Source: Kushneria sinocarnis (GTDB lineage Bacteria; Pseudomonadota; Gammaproteobacteria; Pseudomonadales; Halomonadaceae). From it: DNA of 64,000 nucleotides. The DNA lies in assembly GCF_003633775.1 (NCBI RefSeq), contig NZ_RBIN01000002.1:413286-477285 (forward strand), read 5' to 3'. The translations under genes and the position numbers were made by a program. How positions within the stretch are numbered: the first letter of the stretch is position 1; every line of letters begins with the position of its first letter. Under the pieces are notes generated by a model. The model had not been told where the DNA came from, searched no databases, and was given only the letters and a program-made list of their open reading frames with translations. Shown piece by piece: positions 10,250 to 19,080 of the stretch.

Positions 10250-11169
10250 GGACGCCCGGAATGCCGCAAATCGATTTCATGGGCAAACGCCGGATTGCCT
10301 ACGCCGTCTCTCTGCTGCTGCTGATCGTGGCCCTGGGGTCGCTGGCGATCCAGCACCTCAATCTGGGGCTGGATTTCACCGGGGGGACGCTGGTCGAGGT
10401 CCGTTACGATACGCCGCCGGAGCTCGACCAGGTGCGCAGTACCCTGTCGACCGCCGGCTACAGCAACTTCTCGGTGCAGACCTTCGGCTCGCCGAGCGAG
10501 ATCATGGTACGCCTGCAGCAGAGCTATGATCAGAGCATCGGCAACCAGGTCACGCAGACCCTGGGCGCCGATGGCGAGAGCGTCGATCTGGTACGTGCCG
10601 AATTCGTCGGCGCCCAGGTCGGCGACCAGCTGCGCGATCAGAGCGGGCTCGGCCTGCTGGTCGCGCTCGGGATAGTCTCGCTGTACGTGGCCTTCCGCTT
10701 CCAGTACAAGTTTGCCCTCGGCGTACTGCTGTCGCTGGGCCACGATGTGGTCATCCTGCTGGGCGTGTTTTCGCTGTTCCGGATCGACTTCGACCTGACG
10801 GTGCTGGCGGCGGTACTGGCGGTGATCGGATACTCGCTCAACGACACCATCATCGTCTATGACCGGATACGCGAGAACATCCGCAAATCCCGTACCACCG
10901 ACATGGCCGCGATCTACAACGACGCCATCAACCAGACGCTGGCCAGAACCCTGTCGACATCGGGCACCACGCTGCTGGTGCTGTTCGCCCTCTTCTTCCT
11001 GGGCGGCGACATGATCCACGGCTTCTCGCTGGCCCTGATCATCGGCGTGGTACTGGGCACCTTCTCGTCGGTCTATGTTGCCGCGGCGCTGCTGCTGGTC
11101 TTCGGCCTGCAGCGTGCCGACCTGATCCCGGCGAAGAAGGAGAACGCCGAGGACGACGAACTGCCCTGA
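10246..11169 (+). CDS. secF: Protein translocase subunit SecF
   Basis: 307 residues from the ATG overlapping the secD stop. An alternative in-frame ATG at 10261 has GAGG at 10248-10251 and may be the real start (302 residues). Six membrane helices are predicted. The signature LGLDFTGGTLVEV lies after helix 1, and the core reads AVIGYSLNDTIIVYDRIREN. It partners SecD. The operon ends in a classical terminator 38 bases downstream. Confidence 0.97.
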   Translation: MRTPGMPQIDFMGKRRIAYAVSLLLLIVALGSLAIQHLNLGLDFTGGTLVEVRYDTPPELDQVRSTLSTAGYSNFSVQTFGSPSEIMVRLQQSYDQSIGNQVTQTLGADGESVDLVRAEFVGAQVGDQLRDQSGLGLLVALGIVSLYVAFRFQYKFALGVLLSLGHDVVILLGVFSLFRIDFDLTVLAAVLAVIGYSLNDTIIVYDRIRENIRKSRTTDMAAIYNDAINQTLARTLSTSGTTLLVLFALFFLGGDMIHGFSLALIIGVVLGTFSSVYVAAALLLVFGLQRADLIPAKKENAEDDELP

Positions 11170-11206
11170 AACACCACCGCAGCGTCATCACCGTCGTCGC
11201 GCCATC

Positions 11207-11239
11207 AAAAAAAGCCCGCCTCTTTCGAGGCGGGCTTTT
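11207..11239. terminator. Bidirectional terminator after secF
   Basis: An A-run, then GCCCGCCTC (11214-11222), loop TTTC, GAGGCGGGC (11227-11235) and a T-run. The perfect 9-bp stem flanked by A and T tracts ends secF transcription and can also stop the convergent suhB-like gene. Confidence 0.95.
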
Positions 11240-11277
11240 GCTTTCAATCCTCCCGGCAGATGCGAGAGCAGGCCATG

Positions 11278-12072
11278 TCAGGCGGCGGTGCCTACCAGCT
11301 GTACCAGCTGCTTGTAGAGACGCGGCGCAGCCGCCATCAGCACCCCTTCCGGGGCCACCTGAGGATGCCCTTCGGGAGAGCCCATCAGCGCCCCGGCCTC
11401 CTTGAGCATCAGATTGGCGATATGCAGATCCTGCTCATCGATACCCAGCACCAGCGCCGCATCCACGCGGCCGGAGGCGAGTTCGAGCAGATCGAGCAGC
11501 GGGCAGCCGGAGGTTCGCAGCAGCCCCATGCGGGGTCCCAGCCGGGTACTCAGCGACTGCCAGCGATCAATGTGACGCGCCTGCATCCAGCTCTCGGGCA
11601 GCCCCATCGCCAGCCGCGCCCCATCAACCGCCGTCCGGCGGGTCACACGCAGCCGATGCCCGTTCATCTGCACACCGCGACCACGGCTGGCGACGAACTC
11701 CTCGTCGGTAAAGGGCGAGATGACCACGGCGCACTCGGGGCGGCCGTTGTGCAGACAAACCAGTGAAATGGCACAGCCCGGCGCCCCGATGGCCAGATTG
11801 GGATAGCCGTGAAAGAGCTCGATCTGCCACTCCCAGCCCCGGCTTTCGCCGCTGCTCTCGCGGCGGGGGATATAGCGCCCCGACAGGCCGTGCTGCGGAT
11901 AGCCGCGCGCAAAATGCGAGGCGATCAGTGACTCGGCACGACCGCCGGCGTCGGCCAGCAGTTCATCGAGGGTGTTGTCCTCGCGGGCGATTTCGAGACG
12001 TTCGCGGATACGCACGAACTGTTCCTGGGCACCGCGCAGCGCACGCAGCGCGAATTGAACCATCGGTTGCAT
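11278..12072 (-). CDS. SuhB-like protein of the inositol monophosphatase fold, catalytic residues missing
   Basis: 264 residues; its position before trmJ-cysE-iscR is that of suhB in Pseudomonas, and it aligns along its whole length with SuhB (MQPMVQFALRALR; FVASRGRGVQMNGHRLRV). The metal-binding motifs of the family are lost. GEE is GRY at residues 65-67. The hallmark I-D-P-L-D-G-T reads I-E-L-F-H-G-Y at 84-90, replacing both Asp ligands. The third motif keeps only Asp215 (EQDLHIAN instead of EWDMAAG). It therefore looks like a pseudo-phosphatase. E. coli SuhB also acts in rRNA antitermination independently of catalysis, and that role could remain. The start at 12072 is preferred (AGGGG six bases upstream, homologous N-terminus); ATG 12075 and TTG 12078 are alternatives. 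Confidence 0.85.
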   Translation of the reverse strand: MQPMVQFALRALRGAQEQFVRIRERLEIAREDNTLDELLADAGGRAESLIASHFARGYPQHGLSGRYIPRRESSGESRGWEWQIELFHGYPNLAIGAPGCAISLVCLHNGRPECAVVISPFTDEEFVASRGRGVQMNGHRLRVTRRTAVDGARLAMGLPESWMQARHIDRWQSLSTRLGPRMGLLRTSGCPLLDLLELASGRVDAALVLGIDEQDLHIANLMLKEAGALMGSPEGHPQVAPEGVLMAAAPRLYKQLVQLVGTAA

Positions 12073-12117
12073 CATCAACCCCTGGGCATCGGAAGACTTT
12101 TAAAGAGCGGACACGCT

Positions 12118-12142
12118 GGCACCGAGACAAGCGATCGGTGCC
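12118..12142. promoter_or_regulatory. Inverted repeat between suhB-like gene and trmJ
   Basis: An 8-bp perfect inverted repeat (GGCACCGA, 9-nt spacer, TCGGTGCC) lies about 46 bases upstream of the suhB-like start and 230 bases before trmJ. It could be an operator or a leader hairpin of the minus-strand transcript. The rest of this 303-bp divergent spacer shows no clear promoter. Confidence 0.35.
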
Positions 12143-12375
12143 GGTTCGATACACCGTCGCTGCGATGCAGTGATCTCATGTTCGTGGCAACGGGATCGGA
12201 AGCTGTCCGGGAGACGAGCGCCACTGAATCCGGGCTCGGGTGACAGCAGAAGTGCCGCGATGCTACCAGACCCGTTCCCCGTCGGCCAGTCACCCCGGCA
12301 GAGCCCTTGCGCCCATGATAGAATCGTCGCGCACCGTTTCGTTCGTCCCGCCCCTGAACTCCGTGAGCCCGTTTC

Positions 12376-13143
12376 ATGCTCGACCGTATCCGTATCGTCC
12401 TCATCGGCACCAGCCACCCCGGCAACATCGGTGGCGCCGCCCGCGCCATGAAAACCATGGGGCTCGGTGATCTGGCGGTGGTAGCGCCACGCTGTGATCC
12501 CCGGGATGGGGAAGCCCATGCCCGCTCCTCGGGATCAGAGGACATACTCGATCGCATGCGCCATGACGACACCCTCGAGCAGGCGGTTGCCGACTGCACG
12601 CTGGTGGTCGGCGCCAGCGCCCGCTCGCGGACCCTGCCCTGGCCGCTGTGCTCACCGCGCGAACTCTCCGCGCGACTGCCCGGCGAGCTGCGCCCGGCAG
12701 AGGCGCGGGCAGCCCTGGTGTTCGGCCGCGAGGATGTCGGACTCTCCAACGAAGAGCTGCAGCGCTGTCACAGTCACGTGCACATTCCCACCAGCGACTC
12801 CTACGGCTCGCTCAACCTGGCGGCGGCCGTCCAGGTACTGGCCTACGAGTGCCGTCAGGCCTGGCTGACCACTGCGCCCGCCTCCGCCCCGGAGCCGTTC
12901 GGCGTCGAGTGGGACAACCCGCTGGCCAGCCATGACGATACCGAGCGGCTTTTCACCCATCTCGAGCACACCCTGACCGGGATCGGCTTTCACGACCCCG
13001 CCAATCCCCGTCAGCTGATGGCGCGACTGCGGCGGCTGCTGCTGCGTTCACGTCTGGACAGCATGGAACTGAATATCCTGCGCGGCATTCTGACCCGGAT
13101 CGACCGGGCCACGCAGAAGGGCGACAGCGAGCACTCCCGCTGA
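12376..13143 (+). CDS. trmJ: tRNA (cytidine/uridine-2'-O-)-methyltransferase TrmJ
   Basis: 255 residues of the SPOUT superfamily. TrmJ methylates the ribose of nucleotide 32 in the anticodon loop of several tRNAs, using S-adenosylmethionine. Typical elements: IVLIGTSHPGNIGGAARAMKTMGL at the N-terminus, ALVFGREDVGLSNEEL, and the trefoil-knot segment IPTSDSYGSLNLAAAVQVLAYE. The C-terminal helical extension with RLRRLLLRSRLDSMELNILRGI is specific to TrmJ. It begins the run trmJ-cysE-iscR found in related bacteria. Confidence 0.95.
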   Translation: MLDRIRIVLIGTSHPGNIGGAARAMKTMGLGDLAVVAPRCDPRDGEAHARSSGSEDILDRMRHDDTLEQAVADCTLVVGASARSRTLPWPLCSPRELSARLPGELRPAEARAALVFGREDVGLSNEELQRCHSHVHIPTSDSYGSLNLAAAVQVLAYECRQAWLTTAPASAPEPFGVEWDNPLASHDDTERLFTHLEHTLTGIGFHDPANPRQLMARLRRLLLRSRLDSMELNILRGILTRIDRATQKGDSEHSR

Positions 13144-13221
13144 CCATTCCCTGCGCCACACCGCGCCGCTATGCTGAAAAAAAGCGGGACCGGTTTCCCG
13201 AGGCAACGCCAGGATCACCCC

Positions 13222-14118
13222 ATGTTTGCACGTCTGCGCGAAGACATTGATAGCGTGTTCAGCCGCGATCCGGCGGCCCGCAACTTCTTCGAAGTACTGA
13301 CCAACTATCCCGGCCTGCACGCCCTGCTCGCCCACCGCCTGGCACACTGGCTGTGGCAGCGCGGCGCGCGCTGGCTGGCGCGTACCCTCTCGACCCTGAT
13401 GCGCTGGTTGACCGGCATCGAGATCCACCCCGGCGCGGTCATCGGCCGGCGTTTCTTCATCGACCATGGCATGGGAGTAGTGATCGGCGAAACCGCCGAA
13501 ATCGGCGATGATGTCACCCTCTATCACGGCGTGACCCTGGGCGGGACCAGCTGGAGCGCCGGCAAGCGTCACCCCACGCTGGAAAAGGGAGTCATCGTCG
13601 GTGCCGGCGCCAAGATCCTCGGCCCGTTCACGGTCGGTGCCGATGCGCGGGTCGGCGCCAATGCCGTGGTCACCCGGGAAGTACCCGCCGGGGCAACGGT
13701 GGTCGGCATTCCCGGCAAGGTGGTGCGCCAGTCCGACGACCGGCAGGCCGGGGCTGACCTGCGGCATGGGGTCGACCCGGCCCGGCGTCAGGCCATGCAG
13801 GACAAGTTCGGCTTCGACGCCTACGGCATGAGCGAAGAGATGCCCGACCCGATGGCCCGCTCGGTGCAGGCCATGCTCGATCACATGCATGCCGTCGACG
13901 AGCGCATGGAGCAGATGTGCCGGGTACTGCGGCGACTCGACGGTGCCGATCGCATTCGTGAACTGCCACCGCTGGAGCGCGAGGACTTCGATGCCATGCT
14001 CGATGAGCTCGACTTCCCCTGCTCACCGCCCCGCCATGATGATCCCGCCCGACAGCGCCATACCGGAAACGACGGCGATGCCAGGCAAGCGGCCTCGAAC
14101 CCGCGGCCCGATAGTTGA
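13222..14118 (+). CDS. cysE: Serine O-acetyltransferase CysE
   Basis: 298 residues from the ATG at 13222 ([20 protein letters not shown]), which is the family start; an upstream ATG at 13171 is unlikely. It makes O-acetylserine from serine and acetyl-CoA, the first step of cysteine synthesis. Left-handed beta-helix hexapeptides run from [41 protein letters not shown] to [15 protein letters not shown]; the His of IDHG and the Asp/His of the active site are present. The C-terminal tail of about 110 residues is longer than in E. coli CysE and low in complexity at the end. The stop codon overlaps the iscR regulatory site. Confidence 0.95.
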   Translation: MFARLREDIDSVFSRDPAARNFFEVLTNYPGLHALLAHRLAHWLWQRGARWLARTLSTLMRWLTGIEIHPGAVIGRRFFIDHGMGVVIGETAEIGDDVTLYHGVTLGGTSWSAGKRHPTLEKGVIVGAGAKILGPFTVGADARVGANAVVTREVPAGATVVGIPGKVVRQSDDRQAGADLRHGVDPARRQAMQDKFGFDAYGMSEEMPDPMARSVQAMLDHMHAVDERMEQMCRVLRRLDGADRIRELPPLEREDFDAMLDELDFPCSPPRHDDPARQRHTGNDGDARQAASNPRPDS

Positions 14119-14143
14119 CCAAAACACTCAGACTTCTCATAAT
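14111..14143 (+). promoter_or_regulatory. iscR promoter with a type 1 IscR site
   Basis: TTGACC (14115-14120), a 17-nt spacer and CATAAT (14138-14143) form a good sigma-70 promoter 36 bases before iscR. The -35 region sits inside ATAGTTGACC...ACTCAGAC, matching the left half of the type 1 IscR consensus (ATASYYGACT) almost perfectly. This predicts that [2Fe-2S]-IscR represses its own operon. The site overlaps the last codons of cysE. Confidence 0.8.
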
Positions 14144-14178
14144 TTCGTCATTCGGCCACTCCTGCTCGAGAGTATTCC

Positions 14179-14646
14179 ATGCGTCTGACGACCAAGGGGC
14201 GATATGCGGTAACGGCGATGCTGGACCTGGCCCTGCAGGGTAACGGCACGCCCGTCAGTCTTGCCGACATCTCGCGCCGCCAGCAGATCTCGCTCTCCTA
14301 CCTGGAACAGCTGTTCGCCCGACTGCGTCGCCAGTCGCTGGTCAGAAGCGTGCGTGGCCCGGGTGGCGGTTACCTGCTGGCCGATGATGCCGATGACATC
14401 TCGGTGGCCTGCATCATTGACGCCGTCAACGAGTCGATCGACGCCACCCGTTGTCAGGGCGCCGGGAACTGTCACAACGGGGAGACCTGTCTGACCCACT
14501 TCCTGTGGAGCGATCTCTCCGATGCCATCCACGATTTTCTGAGCGGTATCACGCTCGGTGAACTGCTCCGGCGTCAGGATATACGCGCCGTGGCCCTGCG
14601 CCAGCAGCGCAGCAGCACCGATGCCGATACCATCGTTGCCCAATAG
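14179..14646 (+). CDS. iscR: Fe-S cluster assembly regulator IscR
   Basis: 155 residues of the Rrf2 family. A winged helix occupies the first 65 residues ([44 protein letters not shown]). The [2Fe-2S] ligands Cys92, Cys98, Cys104 and His107 are at exactly the E. coli positions. IscR senses cluster supply and represses isc genes when loaded. The predicted binding site overlaps its own promoter. It is followed after 58 bases by iscS. Confidence 0.97.
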   Translation: MRLTTKGRYAVTAMLDLALQGNGTPVSLADISRRQQISLSYLEQLFARLRRQSLVRSVRGPGGGYLLADDADDISVACIIDAVNESIDATRCQGAGNCHNGETCLTHFLWSDLSDAIHDFLSGITLGELLRRQDIRAVALRQQRSSTDADTIVAQ

Positions 14647-14704
14647 CACACATCCGGCGGCTGCTACGCTGAAAGCCACCCTGCCGGATGCCGGAAACGA
14701 AACC

Positions 14705-15862
14705 ATGAACACGTCACTCATCTATCTCGATTATGCGGCTACCACGCCGGTCGATCCCCAGGTGGCCGAGGTCATGGCCCGTCATCTGACCCGTGAGGGC
14801 ACCTTTGCCAACCCGGCGTCGCGCTCGCACATGGCCGGCTGGATGGCGGAACAGGCCGTCGAGGGCGCCCGCCGTCAGGTCAGTGACCTGATCGGGGCCG
14901 ACCCGCGTGAAATCGTCTGGACCTCGGGCGCCACCGAAGCCGACAACCTGGCGCTGACCGGCTACATGCGCGCCAATCGTGCCCGCGGCCGCCACCTGGT
15001 CACCTCCGCCATCGAGCACAAGGCGGTGCTCGACACGGCGGCCATGCTCGAACAGGAAGGCTTCGAGGTGACCCGCCTGACGCCCCGCGCCGATGGCCGG
15101 ATCGACCCGGCTGACCTGCAGGCCGCCCTGCGCCCCGATACCGTGCTGGTATCGCTGATGGCGGTGAACAACGAGCTCGGCAGCATCAATGACATCACTG
15201 CGCTGGGGCGTGTCGTCCGGGACCATGGCGCCGCCTTTCACGTCGATGCCGCCCAGGCAGCCGGCCGGCTCGAACTCGACATGGCCGAACAACCGATCGA
15301 CCTGCTGTCGCTGTCGGGCCACAAGGTCTATGGACCCAAGGGCATCGGAGCACTCCATGTCCGCCGCGGCATCCGACTCGAGGCGCTGATTCACGGCGGC
15401 GGTCACGAGCGCGGCATGCGCTCGGGCACCCTGGCGACCCATCAGATCGTCGGCATGGGGCAGGCCTTTGCCCTCGCGGCCGATGCCATCGAGCAGGATC
15501 GCCGTCATGCCGAGGCCATGAGAAAACGCCTGCTTTCGTCACTGAGCGATCAGGACGGTATCCACATCAATGGTGACGGCAATGTCAGCGTGCCCAATAT
15601 CCTCAGTCTCGGCTTCGATGGCGTTGATGGCGAGGCCCTGCTGATGGCGCTGCGCGATGTGGCAGTGTCTACCGGCTCGGCCTGCAACTCGGCCAGCGTG
15701 GATCCTTCCTACGTGCTGACCGAGATCGGCCTGCCGCGCGAACGGGCGCTGGCCTCGCTGCGCTTCAGCTTCGGCCGGTTCACCACGCCGGAGGAGATCG
15801 ACCGGGCCGGCGAGGCCCTGCAGCAGGCCCTCGCCTCGTTGCGCCAGCCGACCAGTGCCTGA
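14705..15862 (+). CDS. iscS: Cysteine desulfurase IscS
   Basis: 385 residues from ATG 14705 (MNTSLIYLDYAATTPVDPQV); the frame extends upstream but that part overlaps iscR. A PLP enzyme that takes sulfur from cysteine and gives it to Fe-S scaffold and tRNA-thiolation proteins. Lys207 (SLSGHKVYGPKG) binds PLP, His105 stacks on it, and Cys327 in the mobile loop VSTGSACNSASVDPSYVL is the sulfur carrier, which makes it group I. It is about 20 residues shorter than E. coli IscS, and the C-terminal tail that contacts IscU is not recognisable. That fits the absence of iscU downstream. Confidence 0.93.
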   Translation: MNTSLIYLDYAATTPVDPQVAEVMARHLTREGTFANPASRSHMAGWMAEQAVEGARRQVSDLIGADPREIVWTSGATEADNLALTGYMRANRARGRHLVTSAIEHKAVLDTAAMLEQEGFEVTRLTPRADGRIDPADLQAALRPDTVLVSLMAVNNELGSINDITALGRVVRDHGAAFHVDAAQAAGRLELDMAEQPIDLLSLSGHKVYGPKGIGALHVRRGIRLEALIHGGGHERGMRSGTLATHQIVGMGQAFALAADAIEQDRRHAEAMRKRLLSSLSDQDGIHINGDGNVSVPNILSLGFDGVDGEALLMALRDVAVSTGSACNSASVDPSYVLTEIGLPRERALASLRFSFGRFTTPEEIDRAGEALQQALASLRQPTSA

Positions 15863-15972
15863 GTCCGTTGCCGAAGGACGCATCGAGCGCACGCATGTCC
15901 GGCAACAGGATTGACATTACTGACTGCTACCTTCACTGATGAGCGGTAGCCAACCACCGGGAGGAGAGCCAG

Positions 15973-16299
15973 ATGGCCCGGATCAGCATTACCGAATCGG
16001 CAGCCCACCAGATCAGGCACGTGCTCGACGAGCGCGGCGAAGGCATGGGGCTGCGTGTCGCCGTCAAACCCAGCGGCTGTTCGGGTTACAGCTATGTGCT
16101 CGATTTCGCCGATGAAGTCGCCTCCGGCGATGAGGTGTTCGAGGATCATGGTGTCAGACTCATCGTCGATCCCGAAGCGCTGGAAATCCTCGACGGTACC
16201 GAAGTCGACTATGTCAACGAGGGTCTGAACCGGTTCTTCCGCTTCAACAACCCCAATGTCACGGACGAGTGCGGCTGCGGCGAGAGCTTCAGCGTCTGA
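15973..16299 (+). CDS. iscA: A-type Fe-S carrier IscA
   Basis: 108 residues with the three conserved cysteines Cys36 (SGCSGYSY), Cys100 and Cys102 (ECGCGESF) of A-type carriers, which hold and deliver clusters or iron. Length and spacing fit IscA better than ErpA or SufA. GGGAGGAG before ATG 15973 is a strong ribosome-binding site. A gap of 110 bases after iscS contains TTGACA at about 15913 but no good -10 box. The genes normally between and after (iscU, hscB, hscA, fdx, iscX) are missing. Confidence 0.9.
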   Translation: MARISITESAAHQIRHVLDERGEGMGLRVAVKPSGCSGYSYVLDFADEVASGDEVFEDHGVRLIVDPEALEILDGTEVDYVNEGLNRFFRFNNPNVTDECGCGESFSV

Positions 16300-16303
16300 T
16301 CGC

Positions 16304-16326
16304 GCATCCCCGGCCCCGGGGGATGC
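16304..16326 (+). terminator. Hairpin after iscA
   Basis: An 8-bp stem (GCATCCCC with GGGGATGC) with a GC-rich loop lies five bases after the iscA stop codon. No T-run follows. It probably marks the end of the shortened isc operon. Confidence 0.5.
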
Positions 16327-16345
16327 AAGCACCCCGCGTGGCCGG

Positions 16346-16400
16346 TATAATGCCGCGATTTTGATCGCGCCCATCGCGTTCATGCAGCGCCGATGGGCGC
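16346..16400 (+). promoter_or_regulatory. ndk promoter and hairpin leader
   Basis: A perfect TATAAT at 16346-16351 has only a poor -35 box (ATGCAA at 16323-16328). Just after the expected start of transcription, GCGCCCATCG (16367-16376) and CGATGGGCGC (16391-16400) form a perfect 10-bp stem with a 14-nt loop, followed by TTTCATCTTCTT. It could be an attenuator or a 5'-stabilising leader of the ndk mRNA. Confidence 0.5.
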
Positions 16401-16454
16401 CGTTTCATCTTCTTCACGCACTTGCGTGGCCACTTTCAATCAAGGAGAGAGTTC

Positions 16455-16883
16455 ATGGCCCAGGAACGCACCCTGTCCATCATCAAGCCCGACGCCATTG
16501 CCAAAAATGCCATCGGCGAGATCATCAGCCGCTTCGAAAAGGGTGGTCTGAGTGTGGTCGCAGCACGCATGATGCGTCTGACCCGCGAGCAGGCCGAAGG
16601 CTTTTACGCGGAACACAGGGAGCGTCCCTTCTTCAATGATCTGGTCGCCTTCATGACCTCCGGTCCGGTCATTGTTCAGGTACTCGAGGGTGACAACGCC
16701 ATCGCCCGCAACCGCGAGCTGATGGGCGCCACCAACCCGAAGGAAGCCGATGCCGGCACCATCCGCGCCGATTTCGCCTCCTCGATCGATGCCAACGCCG
16801 TTCATGGCTCCGATTCGCCGGAGTCGGCCGAGCGCGAAATTCATTATTTCTTCGGCGACGCCGAGATCTGCGCGCGCGGCTGA
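16455..16883 (+). CDS. ndk: Nucleoside diphosphate kinase
   Basis: 142 residues, typical length. It equalises nucleoside triphosphate pools by moving phosphate through His117, found in the signature [16 protein letters not shown]. The N-terminal [15 protein letters not shown] is family-typical. The start at 16455 follows AAGGAGAGA. ndk between the isc genes and rlmN is the Pseudomonas order. Confidence 0.97.
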   Translation: MAQERTLSIIKPDAIAKNAIGEIISRFEKGGLSVVAARMMRLTREQAEGFYAEHRERPFFNDLVAFMTSGPVIVQVLEGDNAIARNRELMGATNPKEADAGTIRADFASSIDANAVHGSDSPESAEREIHYFFGDAEICARG

Positions 16884-16982
16884 AGCAGGCACGGCGATGG
16901 CCCGCCCTGCGGCCATCGCCATACCGCCGTTTCAGCCGTCGGTCACCGACGCCGTCGCCCCTGCCATGAGGTATCCGCTGCC

Positions 16983-18146
16983 ATGACTCGAGACACGCAA
17001 CCGACCCACGTTCAGGCCGATGCGGCCGAGACGTCGCGCGTCAACCTGCTCGGTCTCTCGCGCGAGCAGCTGCGAACATTCTTCGCCGAGCTCGGTGAAA
17101 AGCCGTTTCGTGCCACCCAGGTCATGAAGTGGATCCACCAGGAAGGGGTCGACAGCTTCGCCGACATGACCAACCTGTCCAAGGCACTGCGCGCCAAACT
17201 CGAGCAGCGGGCCGAAGTGCGCGCCCCCGGGGTGGTCTATGAGGGCGACTCGAAGGATGGCACCCGCAAGTGGGTGCTGGAAGTCGAGGACGGCAGCTAT
17301 GTGGAGACGGTGCTGATCCCTTCCGAGAACGGTCATCGCCGCACCCTGTGTGTCTCTTCCCAGGTCGGCTGTACCCTGGACTGCAGCTTCTGCTCGACCG
17401 GCAAGCAGGGTTATCAGCGCAACCTGACCAGCGCCGAGATCATCGGTCAGGTCTGGGTGGCGCAGCGCAGTGCCGGCGGCCGGGAAGGCTCCGGCGACGG
17501 CCGCAAGGCCGTGACCAACGTGGTGATGATGGGCATGGGCGAGCCGCTGATGAACTTCGACAATGTCGTCTCGGCGATGCAGCTGATGCTTGATGACAAT
17601 GCCTATGGCCTCTCCAAGCGCCGGGTCACGCTGTCGACCTCCGGTGTGGTGCCGCGCATTGATCAGCTCGGTGACATCATGGATGTCAGCCTGGCCATCT
17701 CGCTGCACGCGCCTACTGATGAGTTGCGCAATACCCTGGTACCGCTCAACCGCAAGTACAACATCGACACCCTGCTCGATGCCTGTCGTCGCTATCTGGC
17801 CAAGTGTGATGACACCCGCATGCTCACCGTCGAGTACACCCTGATCAAGGATGTCAACGATCAGCGCGAGCATGCCGAAGGGCTGGCCGAAATCCTTGCC
17901 GATCTGCCCTGCAAGATCAATCTGATTCCGTTCAACCCCTTCCCCGGTTCCGGGTACGAGAAGCCATCCCGCAACCAGATCATGCGCTTTCAGCAGTGGC
18001 TCTACGAGCTGGGCTATACCGCGCCCATCCGCATGACCCGCGGTGACGACATCGACGCCGCCTGCGGTCAGCTGGTGGGCCGGGTCAAGGATCGCACCAA
18101 ACGCTCGCAGCGCTATATCAGCACCGTGCAGCTGGATGCCGGGTAA
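16983..18146 (+). CDS. rlmN: Dual-specificity rRNA/tRNA adenine-C2 methyltransferase RlmN
   Basis: 387 residues, a radical-SAM enzyme that methylates A2503 of 23S rRNA and A37 of some tRNAs. The cluster motif is Cys130-Cys134-Cys137 (CTLDCSFC). Cys361 in DAACGQL is the covalent catalytic residue that receives the methylene group. [14 protein letters not shown] and [10 protein letters not shown] are family-typical. About 20 residues at the N-terminus are non-conserved, so a slightly later start is possible, though no better site is seen. Confidence 0.97.
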   Translation: MTRDTQPTHVQADAAETSRVNLLGLSREQLRTFFAELGEKPFRATQVMKWIHQEGVDSFADMTNLSKALRAKLEQRAEVRAPGVVYEGDSKDGTRKWVLEVEDGSYVETVLIPSENGHRRTLCVSSQVGCTLDCSFCSTGKQGYQRNLTSAEIIGQVWVAQRSAGGREGSGDGRKAVTNVVMMGMGEPLMNFDNVVSAMQLMLDDNAYGLSKRRVTLSTSGVVPRIDQLGDIMDVSLAISLHAPTDELRNTLVPLNRKYNIDTLLDACRRYLAKCDDTRMLTVEYTLIKDVNDQREHAEGLAEILADLPCKINLIPFNPFPGSGYEKPSRNQIMRFQQWLYELGYTAPIRMTRGDDIDAACGQLVGRVKDRTKRSQRYISTVQLDAG

Positions 18147-18304
18147 AAGCGGCTGCCGTTCGCTCGCCACGCCTTGACTTCACTGGCAGCCGGCGCTTTG
18201 ATGGTCGTCGTTCGAGGCCACCGGTGCGATCATCGCGACCCGTCAGGGGCCATGCATCGATCGCGGGGTAACCGATCCTGCCCCCGCTACCGACCGAGGA
18301 GCAC

Positions 18305-19069
18305 ATGATTCATCGTTTCTGCCGGACGCCGACCCTGGTGGCCTGCGTACTGCTTGTCAGTACCTGGGTCGTCGGCTGCGCCACCACCGGTGATGCGCAC
18401 ACCCGGGGAGATGATGACGCCGTCGGGGCCTATACCCGACTCGGCATGGCCTACCTGCAGCGCAACGAGCTTGAGCGCGCCCAGCAGGCGCTGGATCGGG
18501 CGCTCGATCTTTCCGCCGGCAATCCCGATGTCCTCCAGGGTCTGGCCCTGCTCTATCAGCGCCAGGGTGAGCATGAGGCCGCCGAGCGTTATTTCCAGCG
18601 CGCACTGGCGGCAGACGGGCAGGCTACCCGGATTCACAACAACTATGCCGCCTTTCTCTACGAACGCGGCGACATCGCCCGCGCCTGCGAGCAGCTGGAG
18701 CAGGCCACCGGTAATCTGCGCTATGACAAGCGCGCCCGGCTCTACGCCAACCTCGGCCAGTGCCGCCGTCAGCTCGGCCAGCCCCGCCGCGCCCTGGCTG
18801 CCTGGCAGCGCGCCCAGACCATCGCCCCGGAAATGACCGACAGCTATCTGGCCGTGGCCGAGCTGGCCTGGCAGCTGGGTGATCGAACGACTGCCAGTCG
18901 TCAGCTGGCAAGATATGAACAGATGGCCGGTCCGAACGAGGCAACCCGCCGGCTGGCCCGCGAGCTATCCGGTGACAGGGACGCCGCCGATCCGGGTTTT
19001 CGTCCTGTACCATCGTCATCGCAGCCTGCCGGGGCGGCGAGCGATGTCCCTGCCACCAATAACCGATAA
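18305..19069 (+). CDS. pilW: Type IV pilus biogenesis/stability lipoprotein PilW (PilF)
   Basis: 254 residues. A signal peptide ends in the lipobox VVGC (Cys25). Then come tetratricopeptide repeats, for example AYTRLGMAYLQRNELERAQQAL and DVLQGLALLYQRQGEHEAAERYF, through about residue 215, and a disordered Ser/Pro tail. The lipoprotein is the pilotin that takes PilQ to the outer membrane in Pseudomonas. Its place between rlmN and rodZ is conserved even in genomes where pilus genes are few. GAGGAG lies before the ATG. Confidence 0.88.
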   Translation: MIHRFCRTPTLVACVLLVSTWVVGCATTGDAHTRGDDDAVGAYTRLGMAYLQRNELERAQQALDRALDLSAGNPDVLQGLALLYQRQGEHEAAERYFQRALAADGQATRIHNNYAAFLYERGDIARACEQLEQATGNLRYDKRARLYANLGQCRRQLGQPRRALAAWQRAQTIAPEMTDSYLAVAELAWQLGDRTTASRQLARYEQMAGPNEATRRLARELSGDRDAADPGFRPVPSSSQPAGAASDVPATNNR

Positions 19070-19080
19070 GGACCTCCTGC

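Noticed and set aside
12055..12243. Small open frames in the suhB-trmJ spacer
   Set aside because: Short, without homology or ribosome-binding sites; the spacer is better explained as regulatory.
15913..15942. TTGACA upstream of iscA as a promoter
   Set aside because: The -35 box is perfect but the sequence 17 bases on (CACTGA) is a poor -10 box, so it is mentioned only under iscA.
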